This document shows positions 50,661-59,552 of a DNA stretch of 63,222 bases, piece after piece; the first letter of the stretch is position 1; each line of letters begins with the position of its first letter. Origin of the DNA: Mesorhizobium waimense (lineage in GTDB: Bacteria > Pseudomonadota > Alphaproteobacteria > Rhizobiales > Rhizobiaceae); contig NZ_QZWZ01000033.1 in the NCBI RefSeq assembly GCF_003601975.1, positions 1 to 63,222 of the forward strand, in the 5' to 3' direction. The notes beneath the pieces are model-generated. The model ran no database searches. It saw only the letters and a list, made by a program, of their open reading frames with translations, and was not told the origin of the DNA. A program made the translations under genes and the position numbers.

Positions 50661-52670
50661 ATGAGCCAGCTCGGCGCAACCGTCAGCCGCGAGGGCATTC
50701 GCTTCGCCGCCTGGTCGTCGTCGGCAAGACGCCTCTGGGTCTCGATCTTCGACGAGACTGGAAACCGTGAAACCGATCGGCTCGAGCTCCAGCCGGAAGG
50801 TGAGGGGGTGCATGCGCTGTTCGTCGCCGGCCTTGGCGCCGGCACGCGATATGGCTTTCGCGGCGATGGCGACTATGCGCCCGAGCGCGGCTTGTGGTTT
50901 GATCCGGAGAAGTTGCTCGTCGACCCCTACGCTATCGAGATCGACCGGCCCTATGCGCACCATTGGCGGCTCTCCGCGCGGCGCAACGAAGGCGCCGACA
51001 CGGCATCGTTGATGCCGAAGGCCGTGGCGAAAACCTTGCCGAAGCCGCTGCCCATTTTGCCGCCGCTGTTTCGGCCCGGCGGCCTGGTCTATGAGGTGCC
51101 GGTGCGCGCCTTTACCATGCTGCATCCGGATATCCCCGAGAGACAGCGCGGTACGATTGCGGCCCTTGCCCATCCTGCAATGATCGAGTATCTGCAAAAG
51201 CTCGGCGTCTCCGCCGTCGAACTGATGCCGGTCACGGCCTCGATCGACGAGCGGCATTTGCCGCCGCTCGGGCTCAGCAACGCCTGGGGCTACAATCCCG
51301 TCACCTTCATGGCGCTCGACCCGCGCCTGGCGCCCGGCGGCCTGGCCGAATTGCGCGACACGGTCGCAGCACTGCGCAAAGCCGGCATCGGCATCATCCT
51401 CGACCTCGTCTTCAACCACACCGGAGAAAGCGACCGGCTCGGCCCGACGCTGTCGCTGCGCGGCCTCGACAACCGCGCTTATTACCGGCAAGAGCCGGAC
51501 GGCAGGCTGGTGAACGACACCGGCACCGGCAATACGGTTGCCTGCGACCACCCGATCGTCGCGGAGTTGGTGCTGGACACGCTCCGTCACTTCGTCCGCC
51601 ATGCCGGGGTTGATGGTTTCCGCTTCGATCTCGCACCCATTCTCGGCCGGGTCGACGGCGTGTTCGACCCGGCCGCGCCGCTGCTCAAGGCCATCGCCGA
51701 CGATCCCGTTCTCGCAGATAGGGTGCTTATATCGGAGCCCTGGGACATTGGCCCGGACGGCTATCAGCTCGGCAATTTTCCGCCGTCATTCCTTGAATGG
51801 AACGACAAATACCGCGACGATGTCAGGCGTTTCTGGCGCGGCGACGCCGGCATGGTCGGCGCGCTGGCGACAAGGCTCGCCGGCTCGTCCGATGTCTTCG
51901 CCAAGGCAGATCAGCCGCTGAGTCGCACGGTCAACTTCATCGCCGCGCATGACGGCATGACGGTGGCCGACCTCGTCGCTTACGAGCGCAAGCACAACGC
52001 GGCCAATGGCGAGCAGAACCGCGACGGCCACAACGAGAACCTGTCGTGGAACAACGGTGTCGAAGGCGAGACGTCGGACGTGGCGATTGCCGAAGCCCGT
52101 TTCGACGACCGCTGCGCGCTGCTCGCCACGCTGTTTGCCTCGCGCGGCACGATCATGCTGACGGCGGGCGACGAATTCGGCCGCACGCAAAAGGGCAACA
52201 ACAACGCCTATGCCCAGGATAATGAGATCACCTGGCTCGACTGGGGCGGACGCGACCTGGCGCTGGAACGCCATGCGTCGGCGCTTGCCGCAATGCGCCG
52301 CGCCGCGCCAGTGCTTTCCAGCACAGATTTTCTGACCGGAGAGCCGCTGGCGGGTTCGGACTTTCCCGACGTCGCCTGGCTGACCGAGACGGGAGCACCG
52401 CTAAGCGAGGTGGACTGGCACGATCCGCGGCGGCATCGCCTGGTCATGCTGCTCGGCGCCGGCGAGCGCGATTGCCGCTTTGCCGTCATCGTCAATGGCG
52501 ACCGCCGCCAATCGATGTTCACGCTGCCCGAGCGTGAGGGATTTCGATGGGTTCCAGCGATCGAGGCCCAGGCCGGCGCCGCCGACATCGCGCGGCTGGT
52601 GCCGGGGCGGACGGTGATTTTCATGACTGAGCGCAAGGCCGGGCAGGCGCGCGCCGGGAAGGATTTATGA
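50661..52670 (+). CDS. glgX: glycogen debranching enzyme
   Basis: A 669-residue GH13_11 enzyme that cuts alpha-1,6 branches of phosphorylase-limited glycogen. It has an N-terminal CBM48-like sheet and a barrel with VELMPVTA, LDLVFNHTGES, VDGFRFDLAPILGR (nucleophile), LISEPWDIGPDGYQLG (acid Glu) and NFIAAHDGMTVADLV. The ATG follows GGGAGG and sits just after the repeat pair; the frame open upstream crosses those repeats and is not coding. The stop overlaps the next start by four bases. Confidence 0.94.
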   Translation: MSQLGATVSREGIRFAAWSSSARRLWVSIFDETGNRETDRLELQPEGEGVHALFVAGLGAGTRYGFRGDGDYAPERGLWFDPEKLLVDPYAIEIDRPYAHHWRLSARRNEGADTASLMPKAVAKTLPKPLPILPPLFRPGGLVYEVPVRAFTMLHPDIPERQRGTIAALAHPAMIEYLQKLGVSAVELMPVTASIDERHLPPLGLSNAWGYNPVTFMALDPRLAPGGLAELRDTVAALRKAGIGIILDLVFNHTGESDRLGPTLSLRGLDNRAYYRQEPDGRLVNDTGTGNTVACDHPIVAELVLDTLRHFVRHAGVDGFRFDLAPILGRVDGVFDPAAPLLKAIADDPVLADRVLISEPWDIGPDGYQLGNFPPSFLEWNDKYRDDVRRFWRGDAGMVGALATRLAGSSDVFAKADQPLSRTVNFIAAHDGMTVADLVAYERKHNAANGEQNRDGHNENLSWNNGVEGETSDVAIAEARFDDRCALLATLFASRGTIMLTAGDEFGRTQKGNNNAYAQDNEITWLDWGGRDLALERHASALAAMRRAAPVLSSTDFLTGEPLAGSDFPDVAWLTETGAPLSEVDWHDPRRHRLVMLLGAGERDCRFAVIVNGDRRQSMFTLPEREGFRWVPAIEAQAGAADIARLVPGRTVIFMTERKAGQARAGKDL

Positions 52671-54298
52671 TGGCTGACAGAAATGCCGAATGGTGGCGCG
52701 GCTGTGTCATCTACCAGATCTACCCGCGCTCCTTCCAGGATACGACGGGCGACGGCAGCGGCGACCTGCGCGGCATCACCATCCGTTTGGAGCATGTCGC
52801 ATCGCTTGGCGTCGACGCCGTCTGGCTGTCGCCCTTCTTCAAGTCGCCGATGGCCGACATGGGCTACGACGTATCCGACTATCAGGACGTCGATCCGATG
52901 TTCGGTAGCCTCGAGGATTTCGACGCGCTGATCGCCGAAGCGCACCGGCTCGGGCTTAAGATCATCATCGACCAGGTGCTGTCGCATTCCTCCGACAAGC
53001 ATGAATGGTTCGTCGAAAGTCGCGCCAGCCGGGATAATGCCAAGGCCGATTGGTATGTCTGGGCCGACGCCAGGCCCGATGGCAGCGCGCCCAACAACTG
53101 GCTGTCGCTCTTCGGCGGCCCGGCCTGGGAATGGGATGCCACCCGCCGGCAGTACTATATGCACAATTTCCTGGCCTCGCAGCCGGACCTGAATTTCCAC
53201 AATCCCGAAGTTCAGGACGCGCTGCTGGACACGGTGCGGTTCTGGCTGGAGCGCGGGGTCGATGGCTTCCGGCTGGACACGGTCAACTACTATTTTCATG
53301 ACCAATGGCTGCGCGACAACCCGCCTTTGGCGGCAAGTGTCGCCGGCACCAACGAGGCCACCACCACCTATGCCTTTCAAATGCATCTGTTCGACAAGAC
53401 GCAGCCGGAAAACCTGACTTTCCTCGGGCGCTTTCGGGCGTTGCTCGACGAGTACGGAGGCCGCGCCGCGGTCGGCGAGGTCGGCGACGAAGACCGATCG
53501 CTGCAGACGCTCGCCGCCTACACCTCCGGCGGCGATAAGCTGCAGATGTGCTACACGTTCGACCTGCTCGGCCCGCAATTCTCCGCCGCGCACATACGCG
53601 GCTGCGTCGAGGCGTTTGAGACCGCGGTTGCCGACGGCTGGGTCTGTTGGGCCTTTTCCAACCATGACGTGGTGCGCCATGTCAGCCGCTGGACGCGTCC
53701 GGCCGGTGACCCAGAAATGGTAGCGAAATTCTCGATCGCGCTGCTCTCCTGCCTGCGCGGATCGATCTGCCTCTATCAGGGCGAGGAACTCGGGCTGGAG
53801 GAGGCGGAACTCGCCTTCGAGGATTTGCGCGATCCGTTCGGCATCCGCTTCTGGCCGGGCATCAAGGGCAGGGACGGCTGCCGCACACCGATGGTCTGGG
53901 AAGCGGGGGCCGACAATGCCGGCTTCACCTCAGGCAAGCCCTGGCTTCCGGTGCCGGCTGGTCACCGCGCCCGCGCCGTTGACATCCAGAACGGTGAGCA
54001 GGCGTCGGTGCTTGCCGCCTACCGGGCGATGCTCGGCTTGCGCAAGCGGCACCCGGCGCTGATCACGGGCTCGATCCGCTTCCTCGATACCGAAGGCGAT
54101 GTTCTTGCCTTTATCCGTGAAGGCGGCGGCGAGACGCTGCTCTGCGTCTTCAACTTCGCCGACGAGCCGGCGAGCTGGCCGTTGCCGCAGGAAATGCATG
54201 CCGTCGCGGCGATCGATCCGGATGGCGCCGCGGCCGCTCTACAGGAAGAGGGCCTGTCGCTGCCGCCGCTCGGATGGTTTCTCGGAAGGGCAGGCTGA
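52667..54298 (+). CDS. GH13 alpha-glucosidase
   Basis: The 543-residue retaining enzyme hydrolyses alpha-glucosidic ends of malto- or isomalto-oligosaccharides. Barrel motifs: VIYQIYPRSFQD (14-25), DQVLSHSSDKHEWF, VDGFRLDTVNYYFHD (nucleophile Asp), AAVGEVGDED (acid Glu) and FSNHDVVRHVSRW. There is no signal peptide, so it acts in the cytosol. Coupled to glgX, it probably finishes the short oligosaccharides left by debranching; an import-linked AglA-type role is the alternative, but no sugar transporter is adjacent. Confidence 0.92.
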   Translation: MMADRNAEWWRGCVIYQIYPRSFQDTTGDGSGDLRGITIRLEHVASLGVDAVWLSPFFKSPMADMGYDVSDYQDVDPMFGSLEDFDALIAEAHRLGLKIIIDQVLSHSSDKHEWFVESRASRDNAKADWYVWADARPDGSAPNNWLSLFGGPAWEWDATRRQYYMHNFLASQPDLNFHNPEVQDALLDTVRFWLERGVDGFRLDTVNYYFHDQWLRDNPPLAASVAGTNEATTTYAFQMHLFDKTQPENLTFLGRFRALLDEYGGRAAVGEVGDEDRSLQTLAAYTSGGDKLQMCYTFDLLGPQFSAAHIRGCVEAFETAVADGWVCWAFSNHDVVRHVSRWTRPAGDPEMVAKFSIALLSCLRGSICLYQGEELGLEEAELAFEDLRDPFGIRFWPGIKGRDGCRTPMVWEAGADNAGFTSGKPWLPVPAGHRARAVDIQNGEQASVLAAYRAMLGLRKRHPALITGSIRFLDTEGDVLAFIREGGGETLLCVFNFADEPASWPLPQEMHAVAAIDPDGAAAALQEEGLSLPPLGWFLGRAG

Positions 54299-54334
54299 TT
54301 GTTGATCGTCAGCGCAAGCTGATCACCTGGCGTC

Positions 54335-56128
54335 CTATTGAACGAGAACGGAGCGCCCGCAGGTAGCGCCTGTGACGCGGATATCGGCTTCGCCGACATG
54401 CACGCCGAGCGCTGCAAGGGTGTTGTAGACCAAGTCGTCGACCGGCGAGGTCACGCCGTTCAGCACCGTCACCACGGCCGGCTTCACCGTGCCGAGCAGG
54501 GCGGTGATGTCGAGGCCGAGGCCCAGCGCTTTGACCGACAGCGACAAATTGTTGACCAGCGACGTGGTGAGCGACTGCGTCAGGTTCTTCGTCGACACGG
54601 TCTTGATGGTCTTGCCGGCAATGTCGGTGGCGTTGAAGGTCAGGTTCGTTGGTGCCGTGTTGGTGACCGAAAACGCCGAGGATCCGTTGATCTGCAGCAG
54701 GCTGAGGTTGATCAGCAGCAGCTTGACGCTGACATCGGCGATTTCGGCGTCGCTGAAGGATTGCGGCTTGGTGAAATCGGCGAAGCCTGCGGCGTTGGCA
54801 TTGGCCAGATGCGCGGCAACGACGCCAGGCTGCGCCGCGATTGTGACCTTGAGACTGTCGGGGCGCCCGGTCGGGCAGCTAATGTCGGTCAGCTTGGCTT
54901 CGGCATAGGCCACTTCGACATGTAGCGGCACGTTCACGGCGAGCAGCCTGATGCCGCCGCCGAGATTCATGCTTCCGCCATTGCCATTGCCATTGCCATT
55001 ATTCCCGATGCCGACGCTGGCCAGGAGCTTGATCCGCGTCTGCGCGGTGCGCACGACGGTGCCGGTCCCCCCCACTGTCAGCCAGGGCGAGGATTGCGGC
55101 GGCTCGCCGATGGCGATGCTGAGCGAAGTGGACGTCAATCCCGGCACGGTGGCGCCGAGATTGACCTGGACCTGGTTGGTGCCATTGGCCAGCGCGGCCG
55201 CCGCTGTCACCATGCTCATCGCGCTCGCGGCGACGGTAAGCCCGGCCGGTTTCTGGCCAACGCCAAGGTTGCCGACCGAACCCAAATTGATGAATTGGCC
55301 GAGCGGGATCTTGACTTTGTTGGTGGCGCCGGAGGCCATCGTCTGCAGCGCGATCCTGGCTGTGCGGTCGAGGCCGGGGACATTGGCCATGGCAGTGGCG
55401 ATCTGGCCGACCGTCGCCTTCGAGGCCAGCACGTCCGAATAGCTCACGCCTGTCAGCTTCAACTCGGTCGCGAGTTGATCGGTAAGGTCGATATCGGCCG
55501 AGATCAGCGCATTGTAGTCCATCACGCTGAGCGAGATGTTGCTGCCCAAAAGCCCGCCGAGAAGTGCGTTGAGGATGCCGCCATTGACGCTGGCCAACCG
55601 CGATCCGACCGAAAACGCGGCCTCGGCTTGGGCGCTGGCGGTGGCTGTCGTGCCGATGACAGGCGCCTCCATCATCGAGGCCGAGAAATAGAGCGTGCCT
55701 CGCTTCTTCAGCGACACATGGACGGCGTTGTAAGGCAGCTTGCCGGCCTCGAACCGGCTTCCGGCGGCAATCGAGCTGATCCCGGAATAGCGGCCCGGCA
55801 CCACCTGGATGACCGCCTTGCTGGCTGTGGGATCGACATTTGTGCCCTGTTTCTGGACGGCGACCGAGTTGAACCCGTTATCCTTCAGTGTCGTCAGCAC
55901 CGCCAGTTCGGCGTTGTTGATGTTGGCCGCCGCCGTGATCGCCGCCAGGTCGACGATCGACTGCGCCGCGCGCCGCTCGTTGAACAGCGCGCCTTCGTCG
56001 ATTGCGAAGGCTGCCAGCGCCAGCGCAACAGGCGCGCTCACTGCCGTCATGATCGCGAAATTGGCGCGCCTGTCGGCGATCAGCCGCCCGATCGATCCCA
56101 CTATTCCGGCGCTGGCAAAGCCCATCAT
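54335..56128 (-). CDS. TadG-like pilus-assembly/surface protein
   Basis: A 597-residue protein. The N-terminus has a short basic stretch followed by a membrane helix (RRANFAIMTAVSAPVALALA, about 20-39), then DEGALFNERRAAQSIVDLAA, the usual TadG/Flp-associated pattern (x-D-x-x...R-x-x-L-Q-x-A-x-D-A-A). The long remainder is Ala/Val/Leu/Asn/Thr-rich with a C-terminal cysteine (GATCGRS). A Gly-Asn repeat (NGNGNGNGG) lies near 375-385. The start overlaps the TadE-like stop by four bases. No Tad ATPase, secretin or prepilin peptidase is nearby, so it may be an orphan partner of a tad cluster elsewhere. Confidence 0.78.
   Translation of the reverse strand: MMGFASAGIVGSIGRLIADRRANFAIMTAVSAPVALALAAFAIDEGALFNERRAAQSIVDLAAITAAANINNAELAVLTTLKDNGFNSVAVQKQGTNVDPTASKAVIQVVPGRYSGISSIAAGSRFEAGKLPYNAVHVSLKKRGTLYFSASMMEAPVIGTTATASAQAEAAFSVGSRLASVNGGILNALLGGLLGSNISLSVMDYNALISADIDLTDQLATELKLTGVSYSDVLASKATVGQIATAMANVPGLDRTARIALQTMASGATNKVKIPLGQFINLGSVGNLGVGQKPAGLTVAASAMSMVTAAAALANGTNQVQVNLGATVPGLTSTSLSIAIGEPPQSSPWLTVGGTGTVVRTAQTRIKLLASVGIGNNGNGNGNGGSMNLGGGIRLLAVNVPLHVEVAYAEAKLTDISCPTGRPDSLKVTIAAQPGVVAAHLANANAAGFADFTKPQSFSDAEIADVSVKLLLINLSLLQINGSSAFSVTNTAPTNLTFNATDIAGKTIKTVSTKNLTQSLTTSLVNNLSLSVKALGLGLDITALLGTVKPAVVTVLNGVTSPVDDLVYNTLAALGVHVGEADIRVTGATCGRSVLVQ
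54977..55000 (+). repeat. four tandem GCCATT hexamers in the TadG-like gene
   Basis: Four exact copies of GCCATT encode (minus strand) the Asn-Gly dipeptide run. Copy-number change would add or remove two residues without shifting frame, giving length variation rather than phase switching. Confidence 0.7.
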
Positions 56129-56571
56129 ATGCCCCCGACGCGGATCGTCGATTGACGCTGGATTGTCACCGACGGCATCGGCAGGCTCTGAAAGAGGTTC
56201 CAGATCGGCAGCTCCCGCGCATCGTAGCTCACCGACACCACGAATTGACTGCCGTCGATGACGCTGTCCTTGGCATCGACCGTTAGCTTATTGGCGTTGA
56301 CGAAAGGATAGCCGGTGACGTCGTGAGCGATGAAATCGGTGACAAGAGCCTTTCGCTCCGTCTGATCCAGTCCTGCAATTGCCGTTCGCGCCGCATCAGC
56401 GGCGATCTGCTGGACCGAGTGGCTTGCTCCGAAATAGATGCCGTATGCAACCATGCCGAGCAAAAGCAGGATGAAGATCGGCGCCAGCATGGCGAATTCG
56501 ATTGCCGACGTTCCCGCGGCGTCTGTCCGGAAACCAGACCATGAAGGGCGGTTTTTTGGGTTCTGCAGCAT
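56125..56571 (-). CDS. TadE-like pseudopilin family protein
   Basis: A 148-residue protein with the TadE signature TDAAGTSAIEFAMLAPIFIL (about 15-34), a single N-terminal membrane helix preceded by a small basic region, and a short globular part. The ATG chosen gives the normal short leader. An ATG 43 codons upstream is also in frame and would add a second hydrophobic stretch not expected in this family. It is coupled to the TadG-like gene and divergent from oppA. Confidence 0.75.
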   Translation of the reverse strand: MLQNPKNRPSWSGFRTDAAGTSAIEFAMLAPIFILLLLGMVAYGIYFGASHSVQQIAADAARTAIAGLDQTERKALVTDFIAHDVTGYPFVNANKLTVDAKDSVIDGSQFVVSVSYDARELPIWNLFQSLPMPSVTIQRQSTIRVGGI

Positions 56572-56711
56572 AGTCGCAGCATGCCAAATCCCGACTGCAA
56601 AAACAGAAAACAGCCCGAGCAACCTTTGAGTGTACCAAGTTGAAAGGCGCCGGACTTTAGATATTGCTGTTTTAGCGCAAGGTTGCTCACTTTGCGTCAA
56701 GCAAGACTCGG

Positions 56712-56740
56712 TTGAAATCGCATTTCCGTCTGTCTAGTCT
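56712..56740 (+). promoter_or_regulatory. candidate sigma-70 promoter of the opp operon
   Basis: TTGAAA and TAGTCT with 17-base spacing, about 115 bases before the oppA ATG, in the divergent region with the TadE-like gene. Spacing and -35 match are good, the -10 match is moderate. Confidence 0.45.
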
Positions 56741-56856
56741 CCTGCCACCAGCCGCCGGAGAGGGAACCGGCGGCGCGCTCAAAAGGGGCCAGATATCGGT
56801 TCCGGGGCGTCAACACGTAAAGGCGCGCCGACGGCAGCGCCCACAGGGAGAACTTC

Positions 56857-58449
56857 ATGCTGAAAAACATGCTGAAGGCGACGGTGTTCGCCACCACCAT
56901 GGCTTTGACCGCCGGCACCTTCTACACGCCGGCCTTCGCCGAAACCGTCTACAACCGCGGCACCGCTGCGGAATCGGAGACGGTCGACCCGCACAAGACG
57001 TCGACGGTCTACGAAGCCAATATCCTGCGCGACCTGTTCCAGGGGCTGGTCATGCAGGACGAGAAGGCGAACCTCATTCCGGGCGCCGCCGAAAGCTGGA
57101 CGGTATCGGATGACGGCACCGTCTATACGTTCAAGCTGCGCAAGGACGGCATGTGGTCGGATGGCAGCCCGGTGACGGCTGAAGATTTCGTCTACGCCTT
57201 CCATCGGCTGGAGGATCCGGCAACGGCCGCCGAATACGCCTCGATGCTCTATCCGGTGAAGAACGCCGAGGAGGTCAACACCAAGAAGGCAAAGCCCGAG
57301 GAGATGGGCGTCAAGGCGATCGACACGACCACCCTTGAGGTGACGCTGAAGGCGCCGACCCCTTATTTCCTGGAGATGCTGACGCACCAGGCGACCTATC
57401 CGGTCAGCAAGGCCTCCATCGACAAGCTCGGTGCCGAATGGATCAAGCCGGGCAATCTGGTCTCCAACGGCGCCTATACGCTGGCCGAATGGGTTCCCAA
57501 CGACCACATGAAGCTGGTCAAGAATCCGAAATTCTGGGACGCCGCGAGCGTCAAGATGGACGTCGTCAACTATATCCCGACCGAAGACCGCTCATCGGCG
57601 ATGAAGCGCTTCGAGGCCGGCGAACTCGACAGCTATGACGACCTGCCGACCGAACAGCTCGCCGATCTCAAGACCAAGTTCGGCGATCAGATCCATGTCG
57701 GGCCGTATCTCGGCACCTACTACTACGCGATCAAGACCGACAAGGCGCCGTGGGACAATGTCGAGCTGCGCAACGCCATCTCGATGGCGATCGACCGCGA
57801 TTTCATTGCCGAAAAGGTCTGGCAGAACTCGATGCTCCCCGGCTATTCTATGGTGCCTCCGGGCATCGAGGGCTACACGCCGGCAATGGCCAAATATGCC
57901 GAGATGTCGCAGATCGACCGCGAGGACGCGGCCAAGAAAATCCTGGAGAAACTCGGCTATACACCCGAGAAGCCGCTGAAGATGGAGATCCGCTACAACA
58001 CCTCGGAAAACCACAAGAACACGGCGGTTGCCATCCAGGAACAGTTGAAGCCGCTCGGCGTCGAGGTGACGCTGCTCAACACCGACACCAAGACCCACTA
58101 CTCCTTCCTCGAGCAGAAGGGCGACTATGACGTCGCGCGTGCCGCCTGGATCGCCGACTACAAGGACCCGGAAACCTTCCTCGGCATCTCGCGCAAGGCG
58201 AGCGGCAACAACTATTCGGACTATAACAGCCCGCAATACGAGGCGGCCATGGACAAGGCCGCTGCCGCCGGCGGCAAGCCCGAAGAGCGCATGAAGGAAC
58301 TCGCCGCCGCCGAGCGCATCCTCGTCGACGACGCCGGCCAGATTCCACTCCTCTACTACAGCTACCACGACATCGTTTCCTCGAAGCTGCATGGCTTCGT
58401 CGACAACGTGATGGACGTGCACCCGTCCCGCTTCGTCTCCAAGGACTGA
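56857..58449 (+). CDS. oppA: oligopeptide ABC transporter, periplasmic binding protein
   Basis: A 530-residue SBP_bac_5 protein. A Sec signal peptide (MLKNMLKATVFATTMALTAG up to YTPAFA) is followed by AETVYNRGTAAESETVDPHK, the OppA/DppA family start. The segments LFQGLVMQDEKANLIPGAAESW and FKLRKDGMWSDGSPVTAEDF are conserved. GGGAGAA precedes the ATG. The ligand is probably peptides; the family also binds other small molecules, so exact specificity is open. Confidence 0.92.
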   Translation: MLKNMLKATVFATTMALTAGTFYTPAFAETVYNRGTAAESETVDPHKTSTVYEANILRDLFQGLVMQDEKANLIPGAAESWTVSDDGTVYTFKLRKDGMWSDGSPVTAEDFVYAFHRLEDPATAAEYASMLYPVKNAEEVNTKKAKPEEMGVKAIDTTTLEVTLKAPTPYFLEMLTHQATYPVSKASIDKLGAEWIKPGNLVSNGAYTLAEWVPNDHMKLVKNPKFWDAASVKMDVVNYIPTEDRSSAMKRFEAGELDSYDDLPTEQLADLKTKFGDQIHVGPYLGTYYYAIKTDKAPWDNVELRNAISMAIDRDFIAEKVWQNSMLPGYSMVPPGIEGYTPAMAKYAEMSQIDREDAAKKILEKLGYTPEKPLKMEIRYNTSENHKNTAVAIQEQLKPLGVEVTLLNTDTKTHYSFLEQKGDYDVARAAWIADYKDPETFLGISRKASGNNYSDYNSPQYEAAMDKAAAAGGKPEERMKELAAAERILVDDAGQIPLLYYSYHDIVSSKLHGFVDNVMDVHPSRFVSKD

Positions 58450-58467
58450 CAATCATCCTTGGCTGGA

Positions 58468-58496
58468 CCGCCGCGTTCCCCTAGGGGGCGCGGCGG
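58468..58496 (+). other. GC-rich stem-loop between oppA and oppB
   Basis: CCGCCGCG and CGCGGCGG enclose a second CCCC/GGGG stem with a two-base loop. No T-run follows. Position just after a binding-protein gene suggests mRNA stabilisation or partial termination, as for the frcB-frcC hairpin. Confidence 0.5.
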
Positions 58497-58628
58497 GCCG
58501 GTCGGTCATCGCATCAGTCCGAAAGTCGTGGTCGATTTTCGGCAGGCACGATGCGAAGATTTGAAGGCACCGGAGCGTGGTTATGCGTCTGCATGGACGC
58601 GTGTCGCTCTGGCCGAAGCGGGGCGCCG

Positions 58629-59552
58629 ATGCTGCGTTATGTTTTCAGGCGGCTTCTGACCGCCATTCCGACGCTATTCGTCATCGTGACCATGGCGTTC
58701 TTCCTCATTCGCGTCGCGCCGGGCGGCCCTTTCAACCAGGAGCGGGGCCTGAGTCCCGAGATCAAGGCCAATCTCGAAGCCCAGTTCGGTCTGAACGATC
58801 CGCTCTGGCTGCAGTACATCCATTATCTCGGCAATCTCCTGCGCGGCAATTTTGGCCCCAGCTACAACATGCCGGATTTCACCGTCGGCGAATTGTTCAG
58901 GGAGGGCCTGCCGATCTCGATCCAGCTCGGCGCCTCGGCGCTCATTCTGGCGCTGATGCTCGGCAGCGTGCTCGGCACCATTGCCGCGCTCAATCAGAAC
59001 AAGCTTGCCGACTACTCGGTGATCGCGCTGGCGACCGCCGGCAGCACCATTCCGACCTTCGTCATCGCCCCGGTGATCCAGCTAGTCTTCGGATTGACCT
59101 GGAAGCTGCTGCCGATCGGCGGCTGGGGCGACGGCGCGATGATCAACAAGATCGGCCCGGTGCTGACGCTCGCTCTGCCGCAGATCGCCATCGTCGCCCG
59201 CCTGATGCGCGGCTCGATGATCGAGAGCTTGCGCTCGCACCATATCCGCACGGCGCGTGCGCTTGGCCTGTCCGACTGGTCGGTGGTGGTGAAACATGCG
59301 CTGCGCGGCGCCATCCTGCCGATCGTCTCCTTCACCGGTCCTGCGGCGGCAGCACTTCTTACCGGCTCGATCATCGTCGAGACCATCTTCTCCATTCCGG
59401 GCGTCGGTCGCCATTTTGTCGTTGCCGCGCTCAACCGCGACTACACGCTGGTGATGGGAACAGTGGTGGTGATCGCCCTCTTCACCATCGTCTTCAACCT
59501 GATCGTCGATCTTCTGTATGCCGTCGTCGATCCGAGGGTGCGCTATGACTGA
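58629..59552 (+). CDS. oppB: oligopeptide ABC transporter, permease 1
   Basis: A 307-residue BPD_transp_1 permease with six helices. It begins MLRYVFRRLLTAIPTLFVIV, the standard OppB/DppB start, which is why the ATG at 58629 is preferred to an upstream in-frame ATG. The EAA-type loop RTARALGLSDWSVVVKHALR and GSIIVETIFSIPGVGR are present. Its end overlaps oppC by eight bases. Confidence 0.94.
   Translation: MLRYVFRRLLTAIPTLFVIVTMAFFLIRVAPGGPFNQERGLSPEIKANLEAQFGLNDPLWLQYIHYLGNLLRGNFGPSYNMPDFTVGELFREGLPISIQLGASALILALMLGSVLGTIAALNQNKLADYSVIALATAGSTIPTFVIAPVIQLVFGLTWKLLPIGGWGDGAMINKIGPVLTLALPQIAIVARLMRGSMIESLRSHHIRTARALGLSDWSVVVKHALRGAILPIVSFTGPAAAALLTGSIIVETIFSIPGVGRHFVVAALNRDYTLVMGTVVVIALFTIVFNLIVDLLYAVVDPRVRYD

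Noticed and set aside
54977..55000. Tandem hexamers as a CRISPR array or phase-variable switch
   Set aside because: There are no spacers, and unit length 6 keeps the frame, so neither a CRISPR array nor on/off switching is possible.
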